Positions 1-12,368 of a stretch of DNA of 64,000 bases are shown here, one piece after another. The first letter of the stretch is position 1. Every line of letters starts with the position of its first letter. This DNA comes from Limanda limanda (lineage: Eukaryota; Chordata; Actinopteri; Pleuronectiformes; Pleuronectidae): the NCBI RefSeq assembly GCF_963576545.1, contig NC_083639.1:16796118-16860117 (forward strand), given 5' to 3'. The notes under the pieces were generated by a model, which was not told the origin of the DNA, did not search any database, and worked only from the letters and a program-made list of their open reading frames with translations. Made by a program: the position numbers and the translations under genes.

Positions 1-418
1 TTTTGTGTTGTTTGTAAACTGTTTTTCTTCCTCCCTTTTGGAGCGATTTATGTTAAGAGAGATTTAGTTAGTTTGTTGAGCCTCCTGTTTAGGTGAGCCT
101 TTTCTTTTGCCCCATTTATTAGTAGTTTGGTTTTCCTCCTTCGGGAGCGCTTTTGATTTCTTGCTCTTGCCATTTGTTTGTCCTTCGGGAGTGGTTTGTT
201 TAAAAGCTTTCTTTTTCTAGTGTATGTTTTGTATTTATTAGGAAGTTCTTTTTCCCCAGTTATTGCTTGCCAAGTATTATATTATAATATAGATATAGTT
301 AGTGAGATTTTCATAGCCTTCTTGTTTGTCACTCTGCATTGAGGTTCTGAAATCAATAAAGTGTGCTGGTACGTGATATTCTCTGCTTCTGAGTCCTCAT
401 TCCAGTCCAGGCCTGACA
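1..418 (+). mobile_element. Probable 3' part of an LTR (solo or truncated)
   Basis: T-rich sequence with two near-identical copies of a TTCGGGAG motif (around 140 and 184), an AATAAA signal at 355-360 and a CCTGACA end at 412-418. This resembles the R-U5 end of a fish gypsy-like LTR. No coding sequence and no 5' boundary are visible, because the window opens inside it. The assignment rests on general layout and memory, so it is tentative; it could be ordinary intron sequence. Confidence 0.35.
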
Positions 419-753
419 GCTGTCGCCGCTCCACGTCTGTGGAACCTGCTCCCTCAGGACATTAGATCCGCCCCCTCCATTTCTGCCTTCAAGTCTAGGC
501 TAAAAACCCACTTTTACTCCCTGGCCTTCCTTTCCCCCTAACTGTTATTGAATGTTATTGCACTTTGTATTGGATTTTAGGACTTATGGTCAATTTGTAT
601 TGTTATATTGCATTATTTGCCTTTTTATTGTCATTGTATAGCACCGTATTGTTATATTGTATTATTTGCCTTTTATTGTCATTGTACAGCACTTTGGTCA
701 GTTTTATGCTGTATTTAAATGTGCTCTATAAATAAAACTTACTTACTTACTTC
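419..753 (+). mobile_element. 3' end of a non-LTR retrotransposon (Rex1/L2/CR1-like LINE)
   Basis: Around 428-540 one frame reads PRLWNLLPQDIRSAPSI, then AFKSRLKTHFYSLAFL and a stop. This is the typical extreme C-terminus of reverse transcriptases of the fish Rex1/L2/CR1 group. After the stop comes an AT-rich 3' UTR with a roughly 45-bp segment present twice (near 600 and 650), an AAATAAA signal and a 3' tail of tandem ACTT units (737-753). The copy is heavily 5'-truncated and inactive. It lies in the same orientation as the downstream ITIH exon, 83 bp before its splice acceptor. Confidence 0.7.
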
Positions 754-835
754 TCCGTCTCTCAAAGACCCATCGCTCTACATGAGTAATATGTAACATG
801 AAGCCCAGGATGAACTCCTCTTCTTTCTCCTCCAG

Positions 836-1877
836 CGTGGATCTTCTTGTCACGAAGGATCGCAGCCTAACCGTAACTCTAAACGATTCAGTAAAGTTTG
901 TGATCCTGCTGCACAAAGTGTGGGAGAAGCATCCGTACCATCAGGACTACTTGGGTTTCTACACCCTGGACAGCCATCTCCTCTCCCCTGCTGTTCACGG
1001 CCTGCTAGGTACAACGTGACGCTCATACGCTACATCCATAATGCTATACGCTTTCATTCAAAATGCATCAACTCTGCTTGCTGTCTTGGTCTTTTCAATC
1101 ATGATGTAGCCTTCACTGATTCGTCAGGCACAGGTCACATGATCCCCTTCCAGAAGAAAACAACTGGCCAAGCCGTTATTCGAGTAATCAGCTACAATTC
1201 CTGTTAACATTGGCACGCGCATGCCCAGTGTATGTGAGTGGTCATGTGATATGCGTTTTCAGCCCCGCTAGTATGGACAGGGATTAAAACTGATACGTAT
1301 CCAAAATGCTTGTGAGGACAGGGATCATTTTATTTTCAAGCGAAATCGTAGTATGGATGAGGCCTTACTTAGAACTAGGCTGCATAGTTTAAGGTTTATA
1401 GCACACGTATTTACAAAATTTAAAGTGGTGTCTCCTTATTGCAGAAAAAAGGAATAACATTATTGAAATTATTATTAAAAAATATTACCTGTAAATGTCG
1501 GCTTGTCCTCCAGGTCAGTTCTATCACAGGATTGAATATGAGGTGACTGACCTGCGTCAGGGAGAAGTCCCAGAGAAACCAGACGCCACCATGTTTGTGA
1601 AGGGACATGAACTCAATGTGACCAGGTACATGACTCAGATAAGTGTCCCACCTTCCGTGGAAGAGTTTGAATGCAAAGTGTGTCCAAAAATGAATTAACA
1701 TCGCTTGGTCTACATGACGTTTCTCTCTTGGTCCACAGAGGCTGGCAGAGAGACTTCAGGAGGAATCTGAAGGACGGAGAAAATGTTCCCTGCTGGTTCA
1801 TTCACAGTAACGGAACAGGCCTCATCGACGGAGATGCAGCAGATTACATTGTGTCAGGACTTTTCAAAACCGCTTAA
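836..1877 (+). CDS. Inter-alpha-trypsin inhibitor heavy chain, C-terminal three exons (gene continues upstream)
   Basis: Exons 836-1008, 1514-1625 and 1739-1877 (TAA stop 1875-1877), all with AG acceptors and GT donors and compatible phases. They encode the end of the ITI_HC_C domain. Visible family signatures are [54 protein letters not shown] and DYIVSGLF. ITIH proteins are secreted, liver-type plasma proteins whose heavy chains are transferred to hyaluronan. The VIT and VWA domains and the DPHF cleavage site must lie before position 1. Phase and exon layout match the last three exons of the complete paralogue downstream; by eye the final exons share about 28 of 46 residues, so the duplication is not recent. 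This copy keeps the VWxKHP motif of human ITIH1/3 better than its neighbour. The intron before 836 contains the LINE and LTR-like sequence. Upstream exons cannot be checked, so a pseudogene is not excluded, although these exons are intact. Confidence 0.9.
1040..1375. repeat. Dispersed repeat, first copy in the window
   Basis: Lies in the intron 1009-1513 of the upstream ITIH gene. The stretch 1218-1372 (starting CATGCCCAGTGTATGTGAG) is clearly homologous to 42752-42915, with the same order of blocks: GAGTGGTCAYGTGATATG, GTTTTCAG, TATGGA, GGACAG.GATCATTTT, AGTATGGATG. This shows it is interspersed rather than unique. It resembles a common fish repeat, but I cannot name its class. Confidence 0.6.
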
Positions 1878-2659
1878 ACGCAGGTTACATCAGTGTCAAA
1901 CAAAGAACCCATCACAGTGATAAAAAATGTTATTAAAATAGCAATACTTCCAGAGTCATATACTCATGGACAAACAGGTGTTATGAGTTTGATCTTCTAC
2001 AAATATAAGAACGGAAAGTAAAAGAATCCCAAAACAGTGACAAGCACTGGGAGACAGGCTCATTTGTTGTGGAAGACATGGAATACACTGTTCTTAAAGA
2101 TGGACTAAAGCTAAATTTCTATCAGTTAAACTTTTAAAAACTGTTTTAAAGTCTTGGGATCCAAACAGTTTTTATGCACTTTTGTGAAGTGTTTATTACA
2201 GTTCATGTAAAGTCTACTTAAAAACATGGCACCTAATAAATGTTATCTCTGTGGCAACAAATTGGTGACATTTTTATTCATGGTTAAACAGGCAAAAAGA
2301 GAAAATCCTAATTGTGGCAAATGCCTTTGATTATTGTTCAGCTACAGGAACTGTTCCCACCTAACCACAATAAATGTTGGATGAAAACCCTGCTGTCTAT
2401 GTAACTTTCCATGAAGTAAATACATGACTACACACGTATGGGCAAGTTGGGACTGGCTAAGCATTACACCTACACAAACATTCACACACAAGCAAGCAAT
2501 TTATGGGAAAATATGCACGATTACTCACACAATCATACTGAAAACAAGAGCTTTGGACATGGATGGCCCCTCCTCCTGCACAGTGTGGGCGGAGTACAAC
2601 TCTTACTGGAAGACTTGATCCCCACATGCCTCAGATTCCTTCCACACTTGTTCTCAGCC
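1878..2659. other. Intergenic spacer between the tandem ITIH genes
   Basis: 782 bp between the upstream stop codon and the downstream ATG. It holds the 3' UTR of the first gene, with AATAAA signals at 2235-2240 and 2369-2374, and must hold the 5' UTR and proximal promoter of the second gene unless a 5' non-coding exon lies elsewhere. No TATA box is evident in the last 150 bases before the ATG. I see no repeat. Confidence 0.6.
2235..2240 (+). other. Candidate polyadenylation signal of the upstream ITIH gene
   Basis: AATAAA 358 bp after the stop codon; a second AATAAA lies at 2369-2374. Which one is used cannot be decided from sequence. Confidence 0.5.
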
Positions 2660-5600
2660 ATGTCGGGGAAGAGGCACTTCTGTTTCCCAGGCATGCCTGT
2701 TGTGTGGAGAGTCCTCCTGTTGTGGGTTTGCATCTACATCTGCCTTCCAGCTAAGGCCCGGGGAGCTCTGCTCGTTTCCAGGAGTGATGCTCTGCCAAAG
2801 GTATTTAAAATAAGTTATGTGTGCAGCAACTGCTTATACAAATCTGTGATTAGTTATTTTCTATGTCAGATGATGCTTAGGTGATGTGAGGTGAGTATAT
2901 GCACAGTTTATGAAAGCATCTGTAGCTGTAAGAGCTACAGCTTTCCCATGCCGAATCCCCTGGCATGCAGGAAGTGAGTTGCTTTGCAGTGCTGGCCTAC
3001 TGCCACAGCCCTTTTGTTTGTGACAGAAAGTAACAAATGGAAGATCTGTTTATCAGGCACGATCACCACAGCTATGCAGAAAATCAGAGGAGTACCACAG
3101 AAAATCAACTAAAAAAGACCCAGTCATCTGCAGGAACACTTGCAGCCTAAAAAAGCATTTAACAAGTTAGAAATCATTGATGTGGGAGGCATTTTAAGAC
3201 AATTTTGCTCTTTGCAGGGGATTTGACTTTTTACCTGTGGGTACAACGAAGCTTCATTGAGAAAATCTGACTAAAACAGCAGTTTTTGCATGTGCTGTTT
3301 TTGAGTTTGTCGCTGTCAATGTCAAGTCCCAGAACTGTTAATGCACGTCATCAAACTCATGGTCCCAGATCCATGTTAAATCTTTACTGCAAGATTCAAG
3401 ACGTTTCAGCATCAGAATAGTGACCCTTTGAATGATGTGCAATTTGATTATTTTCCCTCCAAAGCTTTATTGGGCGCAATTTAAACTTATAAAGGCTTAC
3501 TACTTTGGTGCAGTCACTAAACTCATGTCTGTCTTATTAACTTTTTACCATTTCCATATTTTTACCAGGTCAAACATTCAGACTTGATTTTAAACTCTTG
3601 TCCTGAGTTAAGTCTGATCTTCAGGAGTTGAGTCCAAGTCAAATTTCCAGTCCTCATTTTTTGTAACAAAAGGCTTGTGTGTATTGCGCATTAACAGGGA
3701 TCTTCTCTGTGCATGCCACCATTTGTGAGATGGGTGTTGTACAATTTGGTCACAATGTTGACGAGAGTGTAGGTTTGATTAATTTGTCACGTACACCTTT
3801 TTCATGTCTTTCATTTATAGTTTCATTCATAAATGTGTGCACACATCTTTCTACAGCATTATCTTGAATAGTGAAATTAGCTGAGGATAGAACTTTCATA
3901 GAAAACCAAGGTTAGAGATATACAGTATACATAAACTGATATCACACTCCTGCATGGATTGACTGAACCCATCTCTGTTCATGCATTTCATGCAAAAGTC
4001 CAGTGTGTAGGATTTAGGGGTACTATCAGCAGTTATGATAATTACGTTTTCATTACCGTAAAACCATGTGAAAGTACACATTTTTGTGTTCTTGTTACCT
4101 CAGAAGGAGTCCTCTATACATCTATATCAGAGAGGCTCATCCTATCACGGAGAAGGCCATATTTCCACATGACTGGACAAACCAAACACTGGTTTTAGAG
4201 ACAGCCTCTCATGTTTTTACATTTAAAAGGCCTTTACAGGTTCTTCTTAACACTGTAAAGAAGAGGTGGTAGAAGGGGTACTCAGTGGGCTGCAATATGC
4301 ACCTTCATTAAAAGATGCCACTAAATCGGACACATTGAACCTCTAAAGCAGATGTGATGGTAAACGTGACGCCCTGCGTCCACATGTATTCATCTGTCTA
4401 CAAGGTCGTCCTTCAGTTCCACAGCCATTTTTCATTCACCTCAGCTCAGCAGTGGAGCAAGCAGGTCTTGCACCTTGTTCCCCCGACTCCACAGAACACG
4501 TTAAGAATGTCACATTTTCAAGCTCTAGAAATCTAGTGCATCAGGCCTAGCTGGAAAAAGGGCACAGAGGGGCCGTCACGTCCAAATGGTTGAACTGAAC
4601 TAAAGTGTGTGGAGCACCGATTTCACTCATCATCTTCCCTTTCTCAGTGTCTGTGTTTGTGTGTGACCTTTACATCTAAGGTTGTTTTCCCACACTTGTT
4701 ATTCGTCATCTGTCTGATTCTTACTTCTCTGCATGCTGCAGCAAAGATCCCTTAACATTCGTGATAAACCTGTTTATTTGACATTCAGCTGACATTTTGG
4801 GAAACACAGAGGAGTACGACTAATGAAGACTATCAACAGTATGGACACTTGTATTTGCAATAAGTGATTGTTTCAGGCTGTATCCAATGGTTAACATCAG
4901 GGAAATGTCTAATCAAGGGATGTCTAATATGGTGCACATCAAAGTAACTCTATACTCTGTTTCAGGAGAACCAAGAAACTATGGCAACCAGGTCAATAAA
5001 GGTATTAAACTTAATTACGTATCACAGTTTAAACTGCCATTTAACAAATCTTTCTTTCTTTCCTTCCTTCTTTGTGGTCATGCCTTTCTGCAAAACTAAA
5101 AGAGTACAATGTTAATTATGAAAATATATTTTTTTCTCTTTTTTCTCTGTAGAGAAGAAGCACAAACTCTACAAACGTAAGGAACTAATTTTTCTATTGA
5201 CGTAAAATCAGGACAGGGGGTCTGACTAACAGCAAAGCTTTTACATTTGTTCATGGATCAGATTCAAATCTGAATATGATAATTGAATAAAGATGAGGCC
5301 GTGGTCAAGATCACTGGTAGCTTCTCTCACAGTAGTGGGATTGTTTGGTATTGTTACCGGTTGCGAAATGAAGTCCACATTTCCCATAGATCACATTGGT
5401 TCCAGATGCCACTTATTCCACTCCCCCCTCCCCTGTGTCCACTGGCATGCTTTTATTTCCTCTGTGCTTCACATGACAATAAAAAGCCCGGAAGAGATTT
5501 CTCCATCTGTATTTTATTCCCATCTGCATCACGAGTAATTGTAAGTTTCATCTCATGTTTTAAAGTAAACTCTTCCCGTTTCATGACGTGAATTGTTTCT

Positions 5601-6795
5601 ATTAGGGACAAGATAACGCCGCTATAACCAATCAGGCTATAGAAAAAATACATAAACGTAGAAATGAATGAATTAATAACTTTAGAAATACTAACAAAAA
5701 CATATTGACAAAATAATGCAAAATTGAATAGATGAATTAATCAGTCAATGTTGAAATACTTTTTTTTTAATATATAGAACTTCTTAATTAATAAATGTAC
5801 AAATAGAGAAATAATTTTTTTTACAAATACAGAAAGAAATATTTTGTATCTTATTATTAATTTCTGCATTATTTATTCATTTATATTAATACAGATTTTT
5901 TGTCCTTCATGAATTTCAGGACACTTCCTGAGACATAAGACAGAGCTTGCCAGTCCCCCACCAGTCTTGGTTATTTGCTGTAATTATAGTGGTTACGATT
6001 TACTGATGCTCACGCCCCATAAACAAAATATTTTACTCGACAACCATGCCAAAATCTCCCTTCATCCTCTCAGGTGGTGGAGGTGTACAGTGTCACCGTG
6101 GAGTGCACGGTGACGTCTCGTTTCGCCCACACTGTCATGACCTCCAAGGCTCGGAACAAAGCAAACTCCTCGCAGGAAATCTTCTTTGAGGTGGACCTGC
6201 CCAAGACCGCCTTCATCACCAACTTCAGCATGTCAGTTCAAACCTCAGAACTTTTGACAGTTGAGCATAAGCTACAAGTTTCTCTGGGTGTGACCCGTGT
6301 AATTTTGTCTCTCAGGGAGATTGAAGGACAGGTGTATGTCGGGGAAGTGAAGGAGAAAGAGAAAGCTAAGAAAGAGTATGAGAAGGCTGTTTCCTCTGGA
6401 CAGACTGCTGGACTGGTCAAGTGAGTCTCTGGAGATGAAGAAATACATAAACCCAGCCCTCCAAACACTGTCTGCACATCTGCAGCTATCACTTATGTCT
6501 GTGTTTTATTTCAGGGCCTCTGGGAGAAAGATGGAGAAGTTCTCAGTGTCTGTCAACATTGCAGCCAATAATAAAGTGGTTTTTATTCTGACCTATGAGG
6601 AACTCCTCCAGAGGAAACGGGGCCAGTATGAGATTGTGACTCGGGTTAAACCGAAGCAGCCGGTGCAGAACTTTCAGGTTCTACTCTCTCCTGTTTTATC
6701 TTTCAAAATAACGTTTGGTAAAAGAGAAGCTGCTTCATTGTGTGTAATTTGTTAGCGCATTAATGAGACTTATATCACACTCTTGATCTGTGTTG

Positions 6796-6830
<35 letters not shown>

Positions 6831-7405
6831 TGTGTGTGTGTGTGTGTATGTGTGGAGACAGATTGTAGCAAACATCTACGAGCCTCGGGGCTTCACTTTT
6901 CTAGAAGCCTCAGCAACTTTCCTCACCAATGACCTGCTTTCCTTGGTGGAGAAAACAGTTACTGACAAAAAGGTAGAGGATTACAAAGATTTCCTTCTTC
7001 TAAAATTATTTTGTCTTTTTTAGAACAATTTAAGTAAAGTGTTGAATAATGTCAAATTAACCTCTCTGTATCTCAGGCCCACATTTCTTTCTCGCCAACA
7101 CTGGAGCAGCAGAGAGCGTGTCCAGAATGTGAGGGGAGCATAATCGACGGAGATTTCCTCATCAACTACGATGTGAAAAGAGAGGAGGGCCTGGGAGAAG
7201 TTCAGGTCAGCTCCCAACAAAGTCTTTACAACAGCACATAAGAATCACAAATGAGTGTTGATTCAATTCTTTACTGCCCTGCAGATTGTGAATGGATACT
7301 TTGTGCACTTCTTTGCTCCACCTGACCTGCGCAGAGTCCCAAAGAATGTGGCGTTTGTGATCGACAGGAGCGGATCAATGAATGGGAGAAAGATGGGACA
7401 GGTAA

Positions 7406-7438
<33 letters not shown>

Positions 7439-10400
7439 TTTGGGAGGGGGGAGTAAGCAAGCTCCATACTGCATGCATCAGTCTATGATCGTCTTTATGT
7501 GTTAAACTGTGCACCTTTGCAGACGAGGGACGCATTGGAGGCCATTCTGAAAGACCTCCATGTGGAGGACCACTTCGCTCTCATCGTTTTTGACAATCGC
7601 ATCATCACCTGGAAGGACTCGCTTACTAAAGCAACAAAGGAAAATGTGGTTGAAGCCATTGCCTACGTCAGGAAGATAAAAGACAATGGATGTAAGCGAA
7701 AAACAAGTGACACCAACTTTAGTGCAATGTGGTTTGTTCAATGAAAATTAACAGAAGTCCTGTTTGAATATCAACAATTTACTATTCATAGAGTTAAAAA
7801 AAAAATCTAAATATATTTTAACAGATGCATAATGTTACTATGTATATATATTTGACATAAACGTCTTCTGCCTTTAATCTGTCTTTTTTCGATTCAAAGG
7901 AGACATATTTTATGCACATTCTGGTGAATCATTTTAATTTGAGCTATTACTTGAAGTGTTCAGAATATGCATCACTTTCCTCAGTGTCCATTGCTGCAAC
8001 TCCTCTTTTCAGCCACTGGGCAACACTTGGTTTTAGTTCCTGTCTCTTTAAAGGGATAGGTCACTGTAAAAAAGGAAAATTCACTCATCATCTACTCACC
8101 ACTATGCCGATCGGGGGATGGGTGAAATGTATGAGTCCATAAAACTCTTCTCAAGTCTCAGATATAAACAGTGTAGCAACCAAATCCATTACAATTGAAG
8201 TCAAGCGTGACTTAAGACGTAATAAAACAAGAGAAAACAACATAACATGCCTCCATACTGCTCGTGTGGTGTCATCCAAGTGTCCGCAAGCCCCGACCTT
8301 TACATTTGACTGAAACAGGGTCATTTACAGAATGTTTTAAGCCTAAATGTCCTCTGATATCTTCATAAAAGGTGCATTCACTGACCCTCTGGCACACCAT
8401 CATGTGGCTAGCTTTGCTACTTCTGCTAGCGAATATTAAGAAAATACTGAGGAATGACTACATAACTTTTTCTTTTCCCTCTCAGCCACCGATATCAATG
8501 GGGCCGTACTGAGGGCAGTGAGCATGCTGTTGAAAGAAAGAGAAGAGAAGCCACGTCCAGAGAGGAGTGTGGATATGATTATTTTACTGACTGATGGGAT
8601 GCCAAACAGCGGTAAGTTGTCTTGATTTGAAAGATAATAATACTTTAGTCTGGAAGGTCAGAAGTCTCTGTACCTACATTAAGTAGATAACTAAAAACAA
8701 GCTTATATGTGACAGTTTGTCATTTGATTTTGTTCACGTGTGCGTGCTTGTATATAGGTGTGTCCGTCCCCAAAATGATCCAAAAGAATGTGCACGATGC
8801 TATCCAGGGGAAGATGTCTTTGTTCTGTCTTGGATTCGGAAATAATGTGGATTACTCCTTCCTGGATTTGATGAGCAGACAAAATAAGGGACTGGCCCGC
8901 AGAATATATGAAGCTTCAGATTCTGCTATTCAACTCCAGGTAGAGTAAAACAATAAAAGACAGATTAATAGAAAAGGGTTTGTCTAACACAACTTTGCCA
9001 ATCTATCTCTGCACCTTAAAGGGAATGTAGAATACAGATATTGCATGACTTGTGCTATGCCTTTTTTCCAGGGTTTCTATGAGGAGGTTTCCAACCCTCT
9101 GCTCTTGGAAGTGGACCTGCGTTACCCTGACAATGCAGTGGACTCTTTGACCAAAAACCACTTCAGCCAGTTGTTTAACGGCTCAGAGATCGTGGTGTCC
9201 GGTCGGCTGAGCGGCAATGACATGGATAATTTCCTGGTGGAAGTGCTTGGCCAGGGGGTACGAAGTTAATCTTGTTGTAGCTGACACTGAATATTCAAAG
9301 CTCATCATATTGTACTGTTAATTTTTCAAGGATGGTTGACATGACACATTGGTCCAGACTGAATAATCTCAACAAGTAGCCCAACCGACAGGTTTACTTT
9401 CCTGAACTTTTCTTCAAACTTTATCACCTGGCTAAAACATTAATTTGTCCGCTACTGCTAAGAGCAAAACCATTAACTCAGCTGTACTCGCTACAACCTT
9501 TTTAGCATGCTGACGTTAGCATTTAGCTTGGAGCGGCTGGCGTGACTAGTCATACATTTACTACCCTCTCTCATCATCTGTTTTGGAAAAACCTTTTGTT
9601 TTTGCAGCCTGATAAAGACTTACAAGTGCAGGGAAATGCCAATGTGGTAAACTGGGAGGTGACCTACCCGGAGCAAGAGTACATCTTTGGGGATTTTGCT
9701 GAGCGTTTGTGGGCCTACCTTACCATCCAGCAGTTACTGGAGAACAGGTTTGTTCACGTTCACCTTTAAATTGTACCTTTGACAAGATTGAGAAGAACAG
9801 ATTACTCAAAGATTAGTTCACATGTTATTATTCAACTTCCAACTGAGCCCGTCTTTCTTTTCTGTCTCCCAGTGACCTCGGTACTCAGCAAGAGAAAGAT
9901 GCTATAACAGCTAAGGTTTTGAACATGTCCCTGCAGTACAGCTTTGTCACCCCGCTCACCTCCATGGTGGTCACCAAGCCTGAAACCGAGGACGGATCAA
10001 ACAGCCCTCTCATTGCTGACAAGCTGACTGAGAGTAAGGGACATGTGACCAGTTATCAATTATTATCATATCTTTTGCTTTTATTTGCAGGAATAGAAAG
10101 GAATTGATATAGTAAAGGTTAGCAGGGGCAGCACAGTGGTGCGGTGGTTTGCACTTTTGCCTGGTTTGAATTCCAGTTTTGCCAGGGTCTCTGTGTGAAG
10201 TTTGCATGTTCTCTGCCCTTGTGTGCATGGGTGTTGGCCCTGTGATTCGCTAGCAACTTCTCCAGGTTGTACCCTGATGCTAGCTCAATGTTAGCTGGGA
10301 TTGGCTCCAACCCCCTCACTTAACCCTCAACAGATAAGAGGTATAGATAATGGACAGATGGAGAGGTTGGCTATCTGCTTAACTTACTAGTAAACCAGAA

Positions 10401-12291
10401 TAGATTATTAAAAAATCTTTTAAATCAGTATGTGTCAGTAAAACTTGGCAATGGCTTCCAACCAACTTTGTGTTTTTTAACTATTTTACAGGCCAGCGCC
10501 AGGAAGCAGAGAGACGCCAGGGTACATCTCAAAAAGGTGCATCTCATCCAAGTAATTCACAAAAAACTGCATCTAGCCCGAGTTCATCTCGCAAGAGTTC
10601 ATCTAGTCGTGGTAAACCTCTTTTAACTTAATTATATGACACAACTAATCGACCCTGACTTTGACAGAACAACTTTGACAATAATATGTTTGCACGACAG
10701 GTTCCTCAGGCTCAGGTCGTGCTGCCAGTTCTCGTAGTCATTCAGATGGTAAGCTTCTAACAAATACTTGACTCATCAAAAACAGAAATAATTCATGTTT
10801 ATTTTTTACCTCTAAAATGAAATCATTGCATTGGCCAGTCATACCAGACACGAATGAAACAATGATACCTGGGATATTTCAAATATTCAGTTTAATTCAT
10901 TATCTATCACATACCTGTATTGAAAGTCAGGGGATGATCCACAGTGCTCAGTCAAATACTATTACTATCGTATTTGTGTCTGACGATTGTCTGATTCTTC
11001 GATGATGCTCGTGCAGTGGATGGAGATCCTCATTTCATGATAGAGCTGCCAGAGAGAAAGGACGCTCTGTGCTTCAACATCAACGACAAACCAGGAACCA
11101 TTCTCACTCTGGTCAAAGACCCCAAATCAGGTTAGTCACTCATTTACCATGTGCTGTAAAAAGAATCAAAACATAAGAAACAATGACATGAACGATTTTC
11201 ATTATGCTTCAGGCTTTTTGGTGAATGGCCAAATTATTGGCAGGAAGAAAGTTGCTCCAAATGGTAAAACCAACACCTACTTTGGACGTTTTGGTATCAG
11301 CCACCGGAAGCTGGGAGTGACTCTGGAGGTGAGCACTCAGGACATCTCCGTCTTCCACAATGGCAAATATGTCAAGCTGCTGTGGTCTGATACAGCCTCT
11401 ATCAAAGAAAACAAGTGAGTAAAACTGCTGTGCAAATATTATTTAAAATGCATGCACGCAACATGTTAAAAATGAGATGTTTTATAATTATATAAATACA
11501 TATTTGTTTTTTTGTCCACAGTTTAAAATGGTGTTACTTGTTGTGTTTATTATACACGTAATTCGCTCAAGTTCATGTGCAAAATATGAGTATGTGATCT
11601 AAAATGATTTCATATTTTATAAAATAAGACAAAATGTAGAATATCCCTTGTACGTTTGAAGGTCTTCCAGAAATCGTTTGATGATAAGTTGCCAACCACC
11701 AGCAGATGTTAGGGATCACCACTAGATGTTAGCAACCACTAGCAGATGTTAGGGGCATATCATCATTTGTGGACTATAGCGCCATGAGGTGTTTCAGCCT
11801 TTTATCCACGCTCTTTTGGTATCAGTACTCCTCCAGCTCTGAGCCAAGTTTTGGGCAACATTTAAACAGTGGATAGGGTCAAACACAGATTCTCTGTATC
11901 TCTTCCAGCATGGACCTCAAGTTAACAAAGAACTGCAGCCTGACCGTGACCCTGAAGCATTTCATTAAATTGACGGTGATCAAACACACAAAGAAATGGA
12001 AGAGACTCCGGGATGAGCAGGACTACCTGGGCTTCTACACACTGGACAGCCACCATGTGTCTGCTTCAGTTCATGGCCTGCTAGGTCAGCAACAGCTATT
12101 TCATGTTTTCATGCTTTTATTCTTTAACTTTCAATAAATCAAAAGATATTAAACAAGCAATTTTGGTCCAGGTCAGTTCTACCATGGGGTTGAGTTTGAG
12201 GTGACAGACTTCCGTCCAGGTGACCTCCAGGAGAAATTAGATGCCACCATGTATGTGAAGGGACAAGCAGTCAATGTGACGAGGTAAAAAT

Positions 12292-12332
<41 letters not shown>

Positions 12333-12337
12333 TACAC

Positions 12338-12368
<31 letters not shown>

